DNA of 64,000 bases from Nostocales cyanobacterium HT-58-2 (GCA_002163975.1 CP019636.1:2517001-2581000), one strand, 5' to 3'. Positions 25,402 to 35,183 are shown, counted from the stretch's first letter. Notes: generated by a model from the letters alone, not told the origin. Numbers and translations are program-made.

Positions 25402-26760
25402 CTAAATTTTGAATTCCAGCACCTTGCTCTTACCAGGATTCATCAACCCATAGGGGTCAACCATTTCCTTAAACTTCAACTGTTCAGGGTCAATCACTTT
25501 TCGACCACCATCTTCAATAATGTATGTATGGGGATTAGCAATAAAAACACCTCGCTCTTCGTGATAGTGGATAATCTCGTTGAGACGTTCCTCTGTTGTG
25601 TAGCGAACAAGTTGCAAAGCCGCCGGAACGATCGCACCATTTACCCGAATAAATTCTAAATGCATCATCACCTCATCCCCAAAGTGCTGATACATATGCT
25701 CTACTACTTGCAGATTTTTATCAGCAGGGAATATACTTTGCAAGTATGTGATGGAAGTATCTTCAGTCCGGGCGTGTAAGGTGGTGTGATTCCAGGTAAA
25801 TTCCCCTAAATGTGTCCCCTTTCCTGCATCACTAGCGGGTTTTTGATATGTCATCTTGCCGTCATATTGCTGTACCAGCCCAGGCAATAATTCTAAACTC
25901 GGTTCAGCAAGCATCAATATAGCGGCGTGAGTTCCATCGGGGATGTATTGCCGCAGGGGTGCAAAATAATGTGGAATTGGGGATGCAAAGATGCTAATCT
26001 CTTTTTTTATCATCCCATCAGCATCAGCTAGGGCTTGACCAAACCTTGCTGCTGCCATAAACTCTGGGAAAGTCACAATCACTTCTGCCCAAGGATAAGC
26101 AGGTCCCAAAGGGATTTCGACTTCTGTAATAATGCCATTGATGCCCCAGGCATGGTTTACCTTTTGCACATCATCGCCGCGCAGTTCAATGACACGCGGT
26201 TCGTCTTCCATTGTCACGACTTGTAAAGCCTGAAGATTACCGCGATCGCCCAACAAACCATATTGTATCGACCCAATGCCGCCGCTACCACCTGCAACAA
26301 ATCCGGCAATAGTCGCTGTGCGGTATGTTGAGGGTGCCATCCGCATTTCCCAGCCAATTTCTCGTGCTTTTTTATCCAGCGCTGCCAACTTCACCCCAGC
26401 TTCAACCCGCGCGACTCCTGGTTTGACCCAGCGTATCTCTTGCATCCGCGTCATATCTACAATGACGCCTCCATGTAACGGCACGCATTGCCCGTAATTT
26501 CCTGTTCCTGCACCGCGTACTGTCACGGGTACTCTGTGTTTCACGCAAGCTGCTGCTACTTTTAATACTTCTTGCTCATTGGCAGGTCGCACAACGAGAT
26601 CCCCGACTTTTCCTTCTAGTTTAGGTACGAGTACTGGGCTGAAGGTGTGATAATCTTGAGATAACTTTGCGACTTGAGTGGGGTCAATGATAATTTCAAT
26701 ACCTGTCAAGGAAGCGGTCAAGGCATCTAAATCAAAGGATTTTATAGATGTTGTAGTCAT
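25402..26760 (-). CDS. FAD-binding oxidoreductase (GlcD/FAD_binding_4 type)
   Basis: From ATG26760 the protein has 452 residues; ATG26787 would add nine with no better signal. The N-terminal part is a PCMH-type FAD domain: VVRPANEQEVLKVAAACVKH, then PVTVRGAGTGNYGQCVPLHG and GVIVDM for FAD phosphate and ring contacts. A middle part resembles glycolate-oxidase GlcD-like enzymes. The C-terminus VDPYGLMNPGKSKVLEF is the canonical closing motif. The enzyme oxidises a hydroxy-acid-like substrate that I cannot specify. It stands between two CCACAGAT-type hairpins. Confidence 0.85.
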   Translation of the reverse strand: MTTTSIKSFDLDALTASLTGIEIIIDPTQVAKLSQDYHTFSPVLVPKLEGKVGDLVVRPANEQEVLKVAAACVKHRVPVTVRGAGTGNYGQCVPLHGGVIVDMTRMQEIRWVKPGVARVEAGVKLAALDKKAREIGWEMRMAPSTYRTATIAGFVAGGSGGIGSIQYGLLGDRGNLQALQVVTMEDEPRVIELRGDDVQKVNHAWGINGIITEVEIPLGPAYPWAEVIVTFPEFMAAARFGQALADADGMIKKEISIFASPIPHYFAPLRQYIPDGTHAAILMLAEPSLELLPGLVQQYDGKMTYQKPASDAGKGTHLGEFTWNHTTLHARTEDTSITYLQSIFPADKNLQVVEHMYQHFGDEVMMHLEFIRVNGAIVPAALQLVRYTTEERLNEIIHYHEERGVFIANPHTYIIEDGGRKVIDPEQLKFKEMVDPYGLMNPGKSKVLEFKI

Positions 26761-26781
26761 AGGTAGAGATTTTAATAAAAG

Positions 26782-26838
26782 AACCACAGATTTACACAGA
26801 TACAGATAGATATAAGATATTTATGTTCATCTGTGGTT
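26782..26838. repeat. hairpin of the CCACAGAT-type dispersed repeat, copy 2
   Basis: AACCACAGAT (26782-26791) is the perfect complement of ATCTGTGGTT (26829-26838), loop 37 nt. It lies just upstream of the FAD-oxidase start on the minus strand, probably within its leader. Confidence 0.55.
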
Positions 26839-27167
26839 TTAATTTTCATGTTTGACAGTGCCTTGGTGAGATTTACTTAAATTTAAAGTTAAATAAAGCA
26901 CTCAGCATCACAAAAATTAGAATACCCAATTCCATTGTGGGAAATTTTAGCTGGAGATGAGAATGCGATACACAATTCCTGCTTTTGTCTCACCATGACC
27001 AGCAACAAACTCCGCAACAACTGCGCTAATTCATACTTAAGCCACTATTGGTTTTTATGTTTATGCTACGTGAAGTACCTACACCGACGGCTTACGCTTG
27101 GTGTAGGCTTCCGGTTTTATCAACAGATACCCGTCTACCTTGACGAGCCAGATCGTGGGTTTCACAA

Positions 27168-27656
27168 CTACTCAATGGAACTGTGATAGTCCAATCGAAG
27201 AGTGCATTCCAAAATCAATTTCTGATTCACTTGGGAGTAGGGCTGAATTTCTAAAGCACGGTGAAATGCTCTGATAGCTTGAGTATACTCTCCCATAGCC
27301 GCATAACACAAGCCCATACCATGAAGTGCACCAAAATGGACTGGATTGATTTCAACAACCTTCTGACAGTCCGCTAAAGACTTTCGATACTCACCACTAC
27401 TGTAGTACAGAAAAGCACGACGATTCCAAGCTTCGGCAAAATCTGGTTGGTCGTTGATGAGTTCTGTCAGCATAGCTTCAGCTTCAGTAATTTCTCCAGA
27501 ATCCATTAACTTTTGACTGCGTTCAATTATGGACAGTCCATGAACTCCCTTTTGCTGAAACCAAAGGCGCCAGATTTTTCTGGTTGCTTGGTCGCGGACT
27601 GTTTCATCCGGATTTTTCAAGTCTTCAAGTAAGGAATTAATAAATAAAGAATCCAT
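27168..27656 (-). CDS. tetratricopeptide-repeat protein
   Basis: A 162-residue protein with about three TPR units: ~52-80 (GEITEAEAMLTELINDQPDF), ~83-115 (AEAWNRRAFLYYSSGEYRKS then LADCQKVVEINP) and ~117-150 (GALHGMGLCYAAMGEYTQAI, RAFHRALEIQP). The N-terminal 45 residues are helical (DETVRDQATRKIWRLWFQQK). It is a small cytosolic protein-interaction scaffold; its partner is unknown. The gene is isolated, convergent or divergent with its neighbours. Confidence 0.85.
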   Translation of the reverse strand: MDSLFINSLLEDLKNPDETVRDQATRKIWRLWFQQKGVHGLSIIERSQKLMDSGEITEAEAMLTELINDQPDFAEAWNRRAFLYYSSGEYRKSLADCQKVVEINPVHFGALHGMGLCYAAMGEYTQAIRAFHRALEIQPYSQVNQKLILECTLRLDYHSSIE

Positions 27657-27991
27657 GAATTCGAGGTCGTTGATAGTTGCTTTGGATCAAATTTCGCACA
27701 TTATTATCTAATAAATCATTAAAAAGTGCTGAGTACTGAGTAAAGTTTCAACAATGAAAAAAAGATACTCAGCACTCTTTTATTGGACTCAAAACTGTTG
27801 AATTACAAATTAGCAATTTATTTGCTGTATTCTGTAGTCTGCAATACGATTAATCCTTGATTCGATATTTAGAGTCATTAGTGATTGGTCATTAGTATGC
27901 CATACTTTTACAAGTCGCAACTCCTAAAGAGTTGTAGAGAAATCGCTAATGGCTAAGAATTGATATAAAGTCCAAGAATAAAGAAACGACT

Positions 27992-29251
27992 ATGCCAAAG
28001 CAAAAAAGCGTTTCCAGGCATATTGTTCTCACTTCGCATCCCAGTCGCTTTGGTCCCAAACCGATTTCCATCCAGTGGGGAGCAGCCGATCCAATGCAAC
28101 GCGGTCCAGTCATTGCCACGCTGACCAAGCAGGCACACCGCAATGTCATTGGCACTCACTCTGGTGGTTACGCAGTTTATCGGGCACTAGCGGTGGCAAG
28201 CGGAGCTCTTCAGTCAGATCACAGGGCGGACCTTACCAACACATCTCCAGTAGAATATATTGGACCACATCCAAGCTGGTACACGCCAGATAAAATTGTC
28301 TCGCTTGACCCGTTTGGGGCGATTGTTGGTGAAGTTTTTGCATCATACTACGCACAGGGATATGACATTCGTCCCACAATTGCCATCACAAAGGCGCACA
28401 TCAACTTACCCGAATTACAAGAAGCGGTCGTAAAAGGACGCTTGCAGGTTGATGGCAAGATTATGAAACCTGGTGGCGATTTAGTGGTGACTAAAGCTGC
28501 TATTGAGCCAGTGTGGTACCTACCAGGAATTGCTAAGCGATTCCAAATCACAGAAGGGGAGTTACGCCGCGCTTTATTTGAACAAACTGGGGGAATGTTC
28601 CCAGAATTGGTGACGCGATCTGATTTGGAGGTGTTTTTGCCACCTATCGGGGGTATCACTGTGTATATTGTTGGAGATGTAGCAGCTATTACTGACCCCA
28701 ATAAGCCTTTAGCCGTGCGGGTACATGATGAATGTAACGGTTCCGATGTATTTGGATCAGACATTTGTACATGTCGTCCTTATTTAGTACACGGTATTGA
28801 AGTTTGTGTACAAACGGCACAAGAAGGTGGTGCTGGTATCATTGTTTACTGCCGCAAAGAAGGGCGTGCTTTGGGAGAGGTGACGAAATTCCTCGTTTAC
28901 AATGCCCGCAAGCGTCAAGAGGGTGGCGATCGCGCTGATGCCTACTTTAACCGGACTGAGTGTGTGGCGGGTGTACAAGATATGAGATTCCAAGAACTGA
29001 TGCCCGATGTGTTGCACTGGTTGGGTGTGACTCGTATCGACCGCATGGTGTCAATGAGTAATATGAAGTACAACGCTATTACTGAGTCAGGAATTGAGAT
29101 TGTGGAACGAATACCAATTCCAGAAGAGTTGATCCCCCCAGATGCATGGGTAGAGATTGAAGCGAAAAAAGCAGCTGGTTACTACACAACAGGAGAAGTG
29201 TTGGATGATGATAGCTTGGCTGGAGTCAAGGGACGTTCTTTAGCAGATTAA
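27992..29251 (+). CDS. GTP-cyclohydrolase-II-like protein, URC1 type (uracil catabolism)
   Basis: A 419-residue protein with a GTP cyclohydrolase II domain in the C-terminal half. The zinc motif is C-x10-C-x-C (ECNGSDVFGSDICTC), followed by EGGAGIIVYCRKEGRALGEV, the catalytic region. The N-terminal ~190 residues are an extension seen in the URC1/Urg1 branch rather than in riboflavin RibA, and DHBP synthase is absent. The next gene is URC4-like and the one after is UPRT, so the uracil-catabolic (URC) assignment is favoured. In that pathway the enzyme probably opens the uridine-nucleotide ring. ATG27992 is used. Confidence 0.8.
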   Translation: MPKQKSVSRHIVLTSHPSRFGPKPISIQWGAADPMQRGPVIATLTKQAHRNVIGTHSGGYAVYRALAVASGALQSDHRADLTNTSPVEYIGPHPSWYTPDKIVSLDPFGAIVGEVFASYYAQGYDIRPTIAITKAHINLPELQEAVVKGRLQVDGKIMKPGGDLVVTKAAIEPVWYLPGIAKRFQITEGELRRALFEQTGGMFPELVTRSDLEVFLPPIGGITVYIVGDVAAITDPNKPLAVRVHDECNGSDVFGSDICTCRPYLVHGIEVCVQTAQEGGAGIIVYCRKEGRALGEVTKFLVYNARKRQEGGDRADAYFNRTECVAGVQDMRFQELMPDVLHWLGVTRIDRMVSMSNMKYNAITESGIEIVERIPIPEELIPPDAWVEIEAKKAAGYYTTGEVLDDDSLAGVKGRSLAD

Positions 29252-29427
29252 GTTCAAAGGTATAACGAGGACAAGGGGAAGAAAGCAGAGGAGCAGCTTT
29301 GCTGGGAGCAAGGGAGAAAAGAGTTAATGGACCTTAACTCCCTCTCCCCCGCTCGGGTGCTCTCAAGCGAAGCGGGCTCCCCCTCTCCTCTTAAGGGGTG
29401 TATCATCAAATACAGGAGCGAGTAAGA

Positions 29428-30687
29428 ATGGAAATAAAAACCACAGAGGCACAGAGGTTGCAGAGGAGAGATGATAGAGAGCTAGTTGCTTATTTGCGAT
29501 CGCCTGGTGCTATCCGTGAGCGTTGTGGACAATTGTTTGAGTTGGCAGTTGAGGGTCAGTCACGTCACTTTAGTTGCAATTTGACACAGTTGCCAAAAGT
29601 CGCAGAATATGTTACTCGGGTCATAAGGGAACAGTACCCGGATTTGCAAATTCCTTTTCACAGCCGCTGGCGGCATTTTGAGGCTGGGGGCGTACCGCGT
29701 CTATCTCAGTTAGATCAGAAGTTAGCAGGACTCACGCCTTTGGAGAAAGCTGTTGCCAAGTTTGATTTGGCGATTATCAGTGTTTTACTGGATGCGGGTG
29801 CCGGAGATAGTTGGTATTATCGTGAGCGTGAGACTCAGCTAGATTTTAGGCGTTCTGAAGGCTTGGCAGTTGCCAGTTTCCAAATGTTTTGTGATGGAAC
29901 TTTTTCTAGTAACAAGCAAGTCGTACCTTTGCAAGTCAATGCTCAAAGATTGCAAGCTTTAACGGAAAAAGAACTAGCAGATGGGTTTGGTGTCAATGGT
30001 AACAATCCCTTAGTGGGAATCGCTGGACGGTTGCAATTGTTGCAAAAATTGGGTCAAGTCCTCTTTTGTTCACCTCATCTATTTGGGGAACAAAATCCCC
30101 GTCCGGGTAATCTCGTAAGATATTTCATAGAAAATTCTGACAATAAGAAACTAGTTGCGGCAACTGTGCTAAGTGCAGTTTTAGAAGGGTTTAGTGAAAT
30201 ATGGTCTGGACGAATTGAGGTTGCTGGGATTAATCTAGGGGATGTCTGGTTTCACCCAAGTGTTAGTGATGATGGCTTGGTGCCATTTCATAAGCTGTCC
30301 CAATGGCTGACTTACTCTCTGCTGGAACCTCTAGAGGAACTGGGCTTGGAAATCATTGGCTTGGATGCCCTCACTGGATTAGCAGAATATCGCAATGGGG
30401 GATTATGCCTTGATCTAGGACTGATTAGTCCTAAAGATCCTGAAATTTTGCTACAGCCTTATCGAGTTGCATCAGAAGTGATCGTTGAATGGCGTGCCCT
30501 CACCGTAATTCTCCTAGATCATATTGCTGCCACAGTCCGCGAAAAGTTGGGGATGAGTGCTGAAGAACTGCCACTAGTCAAAATCCTGCAAGGTGGAACT
30601 TGGACAGCAGGGCGAAAAATTGCTGCTGAACGCAGAAAGGGTGGTATACCCCCCATACAAATAGAAAGTGACGGCACGGTTTTCTAG
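29428..30687 (+). CDS. URC4/Urg3 (DUF1688) family protein
   Basis: Starting at ATG29428, with AGGAG upstream, the protein has 419 residues. It fits the DUF1688/URC4 family: LLDAGAGDSWYYRERETQLD, FRRSEGLAVASFQMFCDGTF, GVNGNNPLVGIAGRLQLLQK, and RPGNLVRYF. URC4 is needed for uracil catabolism in yeasts and some bacteria and is usually found with URC1 and UPRT, as here. Its catalytic role is unsettled as far as I know. The URC1 gene ends ~180 bp upstream, and UPRT begins ~280 bp downstream on the same strand. Confidence 0.8.
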   Translation: MEIKTTEAQRLQRRDDRELVAYLRSPGAIRERCGQLFELAVEGQSRHFSCNLTQLPKVAEYVTRVIREQYPDLQIPFHSRWRHFEAGGVPRLSQLDQKLAGLTPLEKAVAKFDLAIISVLLDAGAGDSWYYRERETQLDFRRSEGLAVASFQMFCDGTFSSNKQVVPLQVNAQRLQALTEKELADGFGVNGNNPLVGIAGRLQLLQKLGQVLFCSPHLFGEQNPRPGNLVRYFIENSDNKKLVAATVLSAVLEGFSEIWSGRIEVAGINLGDVWFHPSVSDDGLVPFHKLSQWLTYSLLEPLEELGLEIIGLDALTGLAEYRNGGLCLDLGLISPKDPEILLQPYRVASEVIVEWRALTVILLDHIAATVREKLGMSAEELPLVKILQGGTWTAGRKIAAERRKGGIPPIQIESDGTVF

Positions 30688-30790
30688 CGATCAGCAATCA
30701 TAAGTTATGAGTTATTGTCATTAGCTTTGGAAAGGCAACTGATAGGGACAAAAAGCTAATGATTGATACCTTTTTTGTTGGCGTCCTTAT

Positions 30791-30891
30791 ACTAAGTTGC
30801 ATTCAAAAACCTCACCCCGCCCTCCGGGCACCCCTCTCCTTAGCAAGGAGAGGGGCGGGAGTGAGGTGACACCTATGAACACAACTCGGTA
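30791..30891. repeat. 101-bp palindromic MITE-like element, copy 2
   Basis: Same length and ends as the copies at 20465 and 38676, with a few substitutions (GGCGGGAGTGAG, GAACACAACTCGGT). It lies between the URC4 and UPRT genes, inside what would otherwise be one operon. Confidence 0.8.
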
Positions 30892-30970
30892 TTAGCAACT
30901 GTCCTCAACTTTGCAAGGACAGGACGCAGGTGCCCTTTTGGCGATTTGCATAATAAAACATTTAAGACAT

Positions 30971-31606
30971 ATGAACAGTCAGGTCATAATAATCAAGCAT
31001 CCATTGATTCAACACAAACTCACGCTGATGCGTAAAGTCGAAACCAGCACAGCGAAATTCCGAGTTCTTCTCAAAGAGATTAGCTTGTTGTTAGCGTATG
31101 AAGTCACGCGAGATTTACCACTAAAACATGAATTGATTAAAACACCACTCGCCTCAATGCAGGCACCAGTGCTTGCCCCAGATAAAAAGCTGGTGATTGT
31201 TTCTATCCAACGCGCAGGACAAGGGATTTTGGATGGAATGCTGGAACTCCTACCATCAGCAAGAGTGGGACACATTGGATTGTACCGTGACCCTAAAACC
31301 CTAATTCCTGTGGAGTATTATTTTAAGGTTCCCCAAGATGTCAACAAACGAGATGTGTTGGTTGTAGATCCGATGCTGGCAACTGGCAACTCAGCAGTAG
31401 CAGCAGTTGAACGGATCAAATCAACTAATCCGATGTCGATTAGGTTTGTATGCATACTTGCTGCACCAGAAGGTATTGAGCATTTCACTGAGGTACACCC
31501 GGATGTTCCGATTTACGCTGCGGCTATTGACGACTACTTGGATGAAAACGGCTACATTATTCCTGGATTAGGAGATGCAGGAGATAGATTGTATGGGACG
31601 GAGTAA
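30971..31606 (+). CDS. upp: uracil phosphoribosyltransferase
   Basis: From ATG30971 the protein has 211 residues, the normal UPRT length; a frame from 30911 only adds junk. It shows [20 protein letters not shown], a UPRT start, then [39 protein letters not shown], the PRPP loop [11 protein letters not shown], and the uracil-binding end [15 protein letters not shown]. It makes UMP from uracil and PRPP. In URC pathways UPRT feeds the catabolic enzymes, so it may serve both salvage and breakdown here. Confidence 0.92.
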   Translation: MNSQVIIIKHPLIQHKLTLMRKVETSTAKFRVLLKEISLLLAYEVTRDLPLKHELIKTPLASMQAPVLAPDKKLVIVSIQRAGQGILDGMLELLPSARVGHIGLYRDPKTLIPVEYYFKVPQDVNKRDVLVVDPMLATGNSAVAAVERIKSTNPMSIRFVCILAAPEGIEHFTEVHPDVPIYAAAIDDYLDENGYIIPGLGDAGDRLYGTE

Positions 31607-31659
31607 GTTGAGGTGCATTCAAATTGTACATAGCAATTTTCAATTAGGTTGAACACAGT

Positions 31660-31691
31660 CAAAGTAGGGGCACGGCAATGCCCCTACTTTG
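31660..31691. terminator. perfect 13-bp hairpin between convergent genes
   Basis: CAAAGTAGGGGCA (31660-31672) pairs exactly with TGCCCCTACTTTG (31679-31691), loop CGGCAA. It lies between the UPRT stop and the convergent permease gene, so it could stop both transcripts. It lacks T-runs and belongs to a common cyanobacterial palindromic repeat type, so the terminator role is likely but not certain. Confidence 0.55.
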
Positions 31692-31731
31692 TGGATTTCG
31701 TCTAGTGTCATTAGAAAAAATTTAGCTTTGG

Positions 31732-32679
31732 CTAATCTCTCTCACGGTTTTCTTTCAAGTAAGGAATTCCCAAAGCTGCTGGAGGTGTAGATTTACCAGC
31801 TAATCCAACAAGGGCAAGCATAGCTGTGACATACGGTAGCATAATCAAAAATTGGTACGGGATACCAGCATTCAATGTCTGAATCCTCAACTGTAAAGCT
31901 TCCGTAGCACCAAACAGTAAGCAAGCCAAACCAGTTCCAATAGGGTGCCATTTGCCAAAGATTAAGGCTGCTATGGCAATAAAACCTTTTCCCGCACTCA
32001 TTCCTTCAGCAAAGTATTGTACCTGTGCCAAAGTTAAATAAGCACCTCCCAATGCAGCGAAACAACCACTAACGACAACAGCAAGGTAACGCACCTGATA
32101 CACTGAAACTCCAGCCGCATCAACTGCTTTGGGATATTCCCCTACCGCTCTTAAGGTCAGACCAGGGCTGGTATGAAATAAAATATATGTAGTTAAAAAG
32201 AAGAAGATAAACAGTAAATATACAAGTATATCTTGTTGAAATAGCAAAGGTCCGATGAGGGGAATACTCGCAAGACCAGGAACAATAATAGGTTTGATGC
32301 CCAGTATATGCTGGGTGCTACCACCGCTAAATACCAATCGTGATAAAAACGATGTTAACCCAGCGGCAACAAGATTAATTGCTAACCCAGACACCAGTTG
32401 GTCAACTCGTAAAGTGACACTTAAGAACGCATGAAGTAGTCCCACCAGTCCCCCTGCAATGAGAGTCGCAAGGACACCAAACCACACGTTACCAGTGTAA
32501 AATGTTGTAGCAGCACTCGTAAATGCACCAGTCAACAACATTCCCTCCAAGGCAATATTCAGTACCCCTGACTTTTCCGAAAAAAGTCCTCCTAATGCAG
32601 CAAATGCCAGAGGTACGGCAAGATGAAGGCTAGAAACTAGGTAATCGGAAAAGAAGTTTATGTTATTTGTCTGTTGCAT
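31732..32679 (-). CDS. ABC transporter permease, nucleoside-type (BPD_transp_2)
   Basis: A 315-residue membrane protein with about eight to nine hydrophobic helices. It carries the family features AALGGLFSEKSGVLNIALEG, GALTFGKWHP-like FIAIAALIFGKWHP, and AGIPYQFLIMLPYVTAMLAL. It pairs with the permease gene upstream, which overlaps it by 17 bp, as in YufP/YufQ- or NupP/NupQ-type nucleoside importers. The matching ATPase and substrate-binding lipoprotein are not in the window. Proximity to the URC/UPRT genes supports a nucleoside or pyrimidine substrate. Confidence 0.85.
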   Translation of the reverse strand: MQQTNNINFFSDYLVSSLHLAVPLAFAALGGLFSEKSGVLNIALEGMLLTGAFTSAATTFYTGNVWFGVLATLIAGGLVGLLHAFLSVTLRVDQLVSGLAINLVAAGLTSFLSRLVFSGGSTQHILGIKPIIVPGLASIPLIGPLLFQQDILVYLLFIFFFLTTYILFHTSPGLTLRAVGEYPKAVDAAGVSVYQVRYLAVVVSGCFAALGGAYLTLAQVQYFAEGMSAGKGFIAIAALIFGKWHPIGTGLACLLFGATEALQLRIQTLNAGIPYQFLIMLPYVTAMLALVGLAGKSTPPAALGIPYLKENRERD

Positions 32680-33709
32680 ATATCCGATGTTCTAGTGCCA
32701 AACTAATAGCAATAAATAGCACAGTCAAACCCTGAATAGCATACACCACAGTTACTGGAACACCAGCACTGCGTTGCATGACATTCGCACCACTGCGCAG
32801 CGCGCCAAAGAACAGAGAAATGAGCACAACACCTAAAACACTACCACGACTGAGAAATGCGATCGCGATCGCATCAAACCCATAACCAGGTGAAACTTGT
32901 TCAAACAACCGATATCTCAACCCCATAACTTCTGTCGCACCCGCCAACCCTGCCAAACCACCCGCCAATGCCATGACTAACATAATGGTGCGTTCAACAG
33001 AAATACCACCATAACGAGAAGCTGTAGGACTATATCCCACTGCTGCAATTTGATAACCAACAGGTGATAGAATCAGCAAAATCCATACAATTCCTGCTGC
33101 AAGTAACCCTAGTAAAATCCCCGCATGAGCGGTACTCCCAGGTAAAATAGTGGGTAATTGAGCAGATTTGGCAATCAATGACGAATAAGGACTAGGTGCA
33201 CCCGCATCCTTCAATGGGTTCTGAACTAGGTAACTCACAAAGTTGAAAGCGATATAGTTCAACAACAATGTGGTGATCACCTCATTCACCCCACGCATCG
33301 CTTTGAGATAACCAGGAATGAACCCCCAAACTGCACCAAAAATAAACCCTACAGCCAATGCCAGTGGTATATGAATCACAGCAGGTAATCCCTGCACGTA
33401 CAATCCTACCAACGCACTTCCCAAAGCACCCAGATAAATTTGCCCTTCGCCACCAATATTAAATTGACCGGCACGCAAAGCTACCAATACCCCTAAACTA
33501 GTTAACAGTAACGGTGTCATCTTGGTCAGGGTATTTCCAAACCCGAAGTATGTAAAAAGGGATTCTTGAAACAACGCAGTATAAGCTGCAATGGGATTTG
33601 CTTCAGCGAGTGAGATAAGAACTGCACCCACGAGTAACGCCGATGCGATCGCAACTATGGGAGATAAGATTGATAGTAGCAGAGGTTGAATCCGATGAGT
33701 TGTAGTCAT
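32663..33709 (-). CDS. ABC transporter permease, nucleoside-type (partner)
   Basis: A 348-residue membrane protein with about nine to ten helices. Typical family text includes GVLVALRAGQFNIGGEGQIY, LGALGSALVGLYVQGLP, MRGVNEVITTLLLNYIAFNF, and GYGFDAIAIAFLSRGSVLGV. The N-terminal MTTTHRIQ gives a short cytosolic start. It overlaps the next permease by 17 bp, implying translational coupling. Together they form the transmembrane channel of a nucleoside/basic-membrane-protein-type importer whose other parts must be encoded elsewhere. Confidence 0.85.
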   Translation of the reverse strand: MTTTHRIQPLLLSILSPIVAIASALLVGAVLISLAEANPIAAYTALFQESLFTYFGFGNTLTKMTPLLLTSLGVLVALRAGQFNIGGEGQIYLGALGSALVGLYVQGLPAVIHIPLALAVGFIFGAVWGFIPGYLKAMRGVNEVITTLLLNYIAFNFVSYLVQNPLKDAGAPSPYSSLIAKSAQLPTILPGSTAHAGILLGLLAAGIVWILLILSPVGYQIAAVGYSPTASRYGGISVERTIMLVMALAGGLAGLAGATEVMGLRYRLFEQVSPGYGFDAIAIAFLSRGSVLGVVLISLFFGALRSGANVMQRSAGVPVTVVYAIQGLTVLFIAISLALEHRIYATDK

Positions 33710-33866
33710 TTCGGCTCATTGTCGTATTCCACTGCAATCATTTCATAAAAATAAGTTGTCGTGAAATAAATGATGCATTTGTCACTTAATCTTTTGAAGT
33801 TTGTGCGATAAGCGAAGCTTTAAGCCTCCGGCTTATCGTCTGACTTTGTTACTAAGGAACCTGACT

Positions 33867-34055
33867 ATGGAATTTCTCATCATTTTAGGTTTGATTCTGG
33901 GACTTGGAGCCATTTTTATCATCTCCTCCTTTGTCCCTTCCAACAATACCGAAAAAGAAAGAGACGATACACAAGAGGAAAGAGAAGAAATTTATACAGT
34001 TCCCTATGAGGTAGGTGATGGACCCGAAGAAGATGATGAACTGGACGTTGATTAA
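33867..34055 (+). CDS. small single-pass membrane protein with acidic tail
   Basis: A 62-residue protein starting at ATG33867 behind AAGGAA. Residues 2-24 form one hydrophobic helix (EFLIILGLILGLGAIFIISS), then a strongly acidic tail (EKERDDTQEEREEIYTVPYE, ending DDELDVD). The longer frame from 33801 only reads through a hairpin repeat. Function unknown. Such small membrane proteins are common in cyanobacteria, and the coding pattern and ribosome site make it likely real. Confidence 0.6.
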   Translation: MEFLIILGLILGLGAIFIISSFVPSNNTEKERDDTQEEREEIYTVPYEVGDGPEEDDELDVD

Positions 34056-34245
34056 CCGTAAATGAGATGTTTGTATCGTAAAGGGATTAATAAACAGCCA
34101 CTACTCACTCATCCATTTGGATGAATTAGGAGGCTAGAGGCTAGGGGAGAACAGAAGCAAGAATAACTCATAGCTATGGACTCATGACCAATGACTCTTA
34201 AGAGAAATGTGCTAGGCTGAGAGCGGATTAACGTCGGCGATCGCT

Positions 34246-34541
34246 ATGAGTTCTGCACCTAATACTCCTGTGCGAGTATTAATTATACTCCTGTGCGAGT
34301 ATTAATTGTTGATGACGACCCAATGATGCGAATTGGGCTAAAATATTCACTCGCAAACCAGCCGCATCTGGAAATTGTAGGTGTGGTTGAGGATGGTTTT
34401 TTAGGAGTAGAAGCAGTAACCGAATTACATCCAGATGTGGTAATTATGGATGTAGGAATGCCACACATGGATGGGATTGCTGCTACAAGGCAGATTAAGC
34501 AAGCATTGCCCTGTGTGAAAGTTGTCATGTTAAATCGGTAA
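34246..34541 (+). pseudogene. truncated, frameshifted response regulator (receiver domain)
   Basis: The original gene starts at ATG34246 (MSSAPNTPVRVLI). A 23-bp unit starting ACTCCTGTGCGAG is duplicated in tandem (34265-34310), shifting the frame to an early TAA. After it the receiver is readable (LIVDDDPMMRIGL, then DVVIMDVGMPHMDGIAATRQ with the phospho-Asp). It stops at CVKVVMLNR, where the DNA runs into the end of a histidine-kinase gene on the other strand. The output domain is gone. A frame from 34293 is still open, but it starts after the first beta strand. Confidence 0.8.
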
Positions 34542-35183
34542 GGTGAACCAGAATGTTGAACCTTCGCCTGGATTGCTAATAACCCCAATTTCGCCACCAT
34601 GAGCAGTAATAATTTGCCTACACATATAAAGTCCTAAACCAAGGCTAAGGGATTGGCGTTTATTAGGGCTGCAACTGTAGAGGTCGAACAGGCGCTCACA
34701 CTGCTGCCGAGTCATGCCAATTCCGTTGTCAGTCACAGTACAACGAAGAAGATGAGGGAGTTGGGATTTTTTTATTTTGAATTTTGAGTTAGATTGGTTA
34801 ATGACTACTGCATCAAGTGTAATCTGCAATCCAAGACGGTTGTATTTTAGTGCGTTAAAAATTAAGTTTTCGTATACTCGCCGAAGATAGAGCGGATCGA
34901 CATTGATTAAAGGCAAATCGGAGGAGATGCAGTTAATCAGCGTGGTTTTCCCTTGTTGAAAGAAGGGCTGAAAATCGTTGGCGATCGCCTTCACCAATTC
35001 ATCTAACTTCATGAATTGACGATGTATGGATGTGCTATCAGCCCTAAAACCAGGCGGCAGTTTTTTGTACACGCCTGGATTGCCATTTATCGAAAAATTG
35101 GGTATAAAACCTCCCCCTTCTAGGGGGACTTTACATTTGCTTGACTTGAGCTTACCATAGTATATATAGTTTGGTAAGCGCAA
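34530..35183 (-). pseudogene. headless histidine-kinase fragment (HATPase domain)
   Basis: The readable part (~50 onwards) is a histidine-kinase ATPase module: N-box YENLIFNALKYN, G1-box TVTDNGIGM, and G2-box SLGLGLYMCRQIITAHGGEI, ending GEGSTFWFTLPI. The H-box and sensor are absent. The first ~45 residues of the frame run into the left flank of the TnpB element (with a CCCCCTTCTAGGGGG hairpin), so they are not kinase sequence. It lies tail to tail, overlapping by 12 bp, with the truncated receiver. Both are relics of a two-component system. Confidence 0.75.

Noticed and set aside
27946..28159. Minus-strand frames over the URC1 start
   Set aside because: They are shadows of a well-supported gene on the other strand.
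27992..29251. Riboflavin biosynthesis RibA
   Set aside because: It has a long N-terminal extension and URC4 and UPRT neighbours instead of riboflavin genes; URC1 fits better, though a phylogeny is needed.
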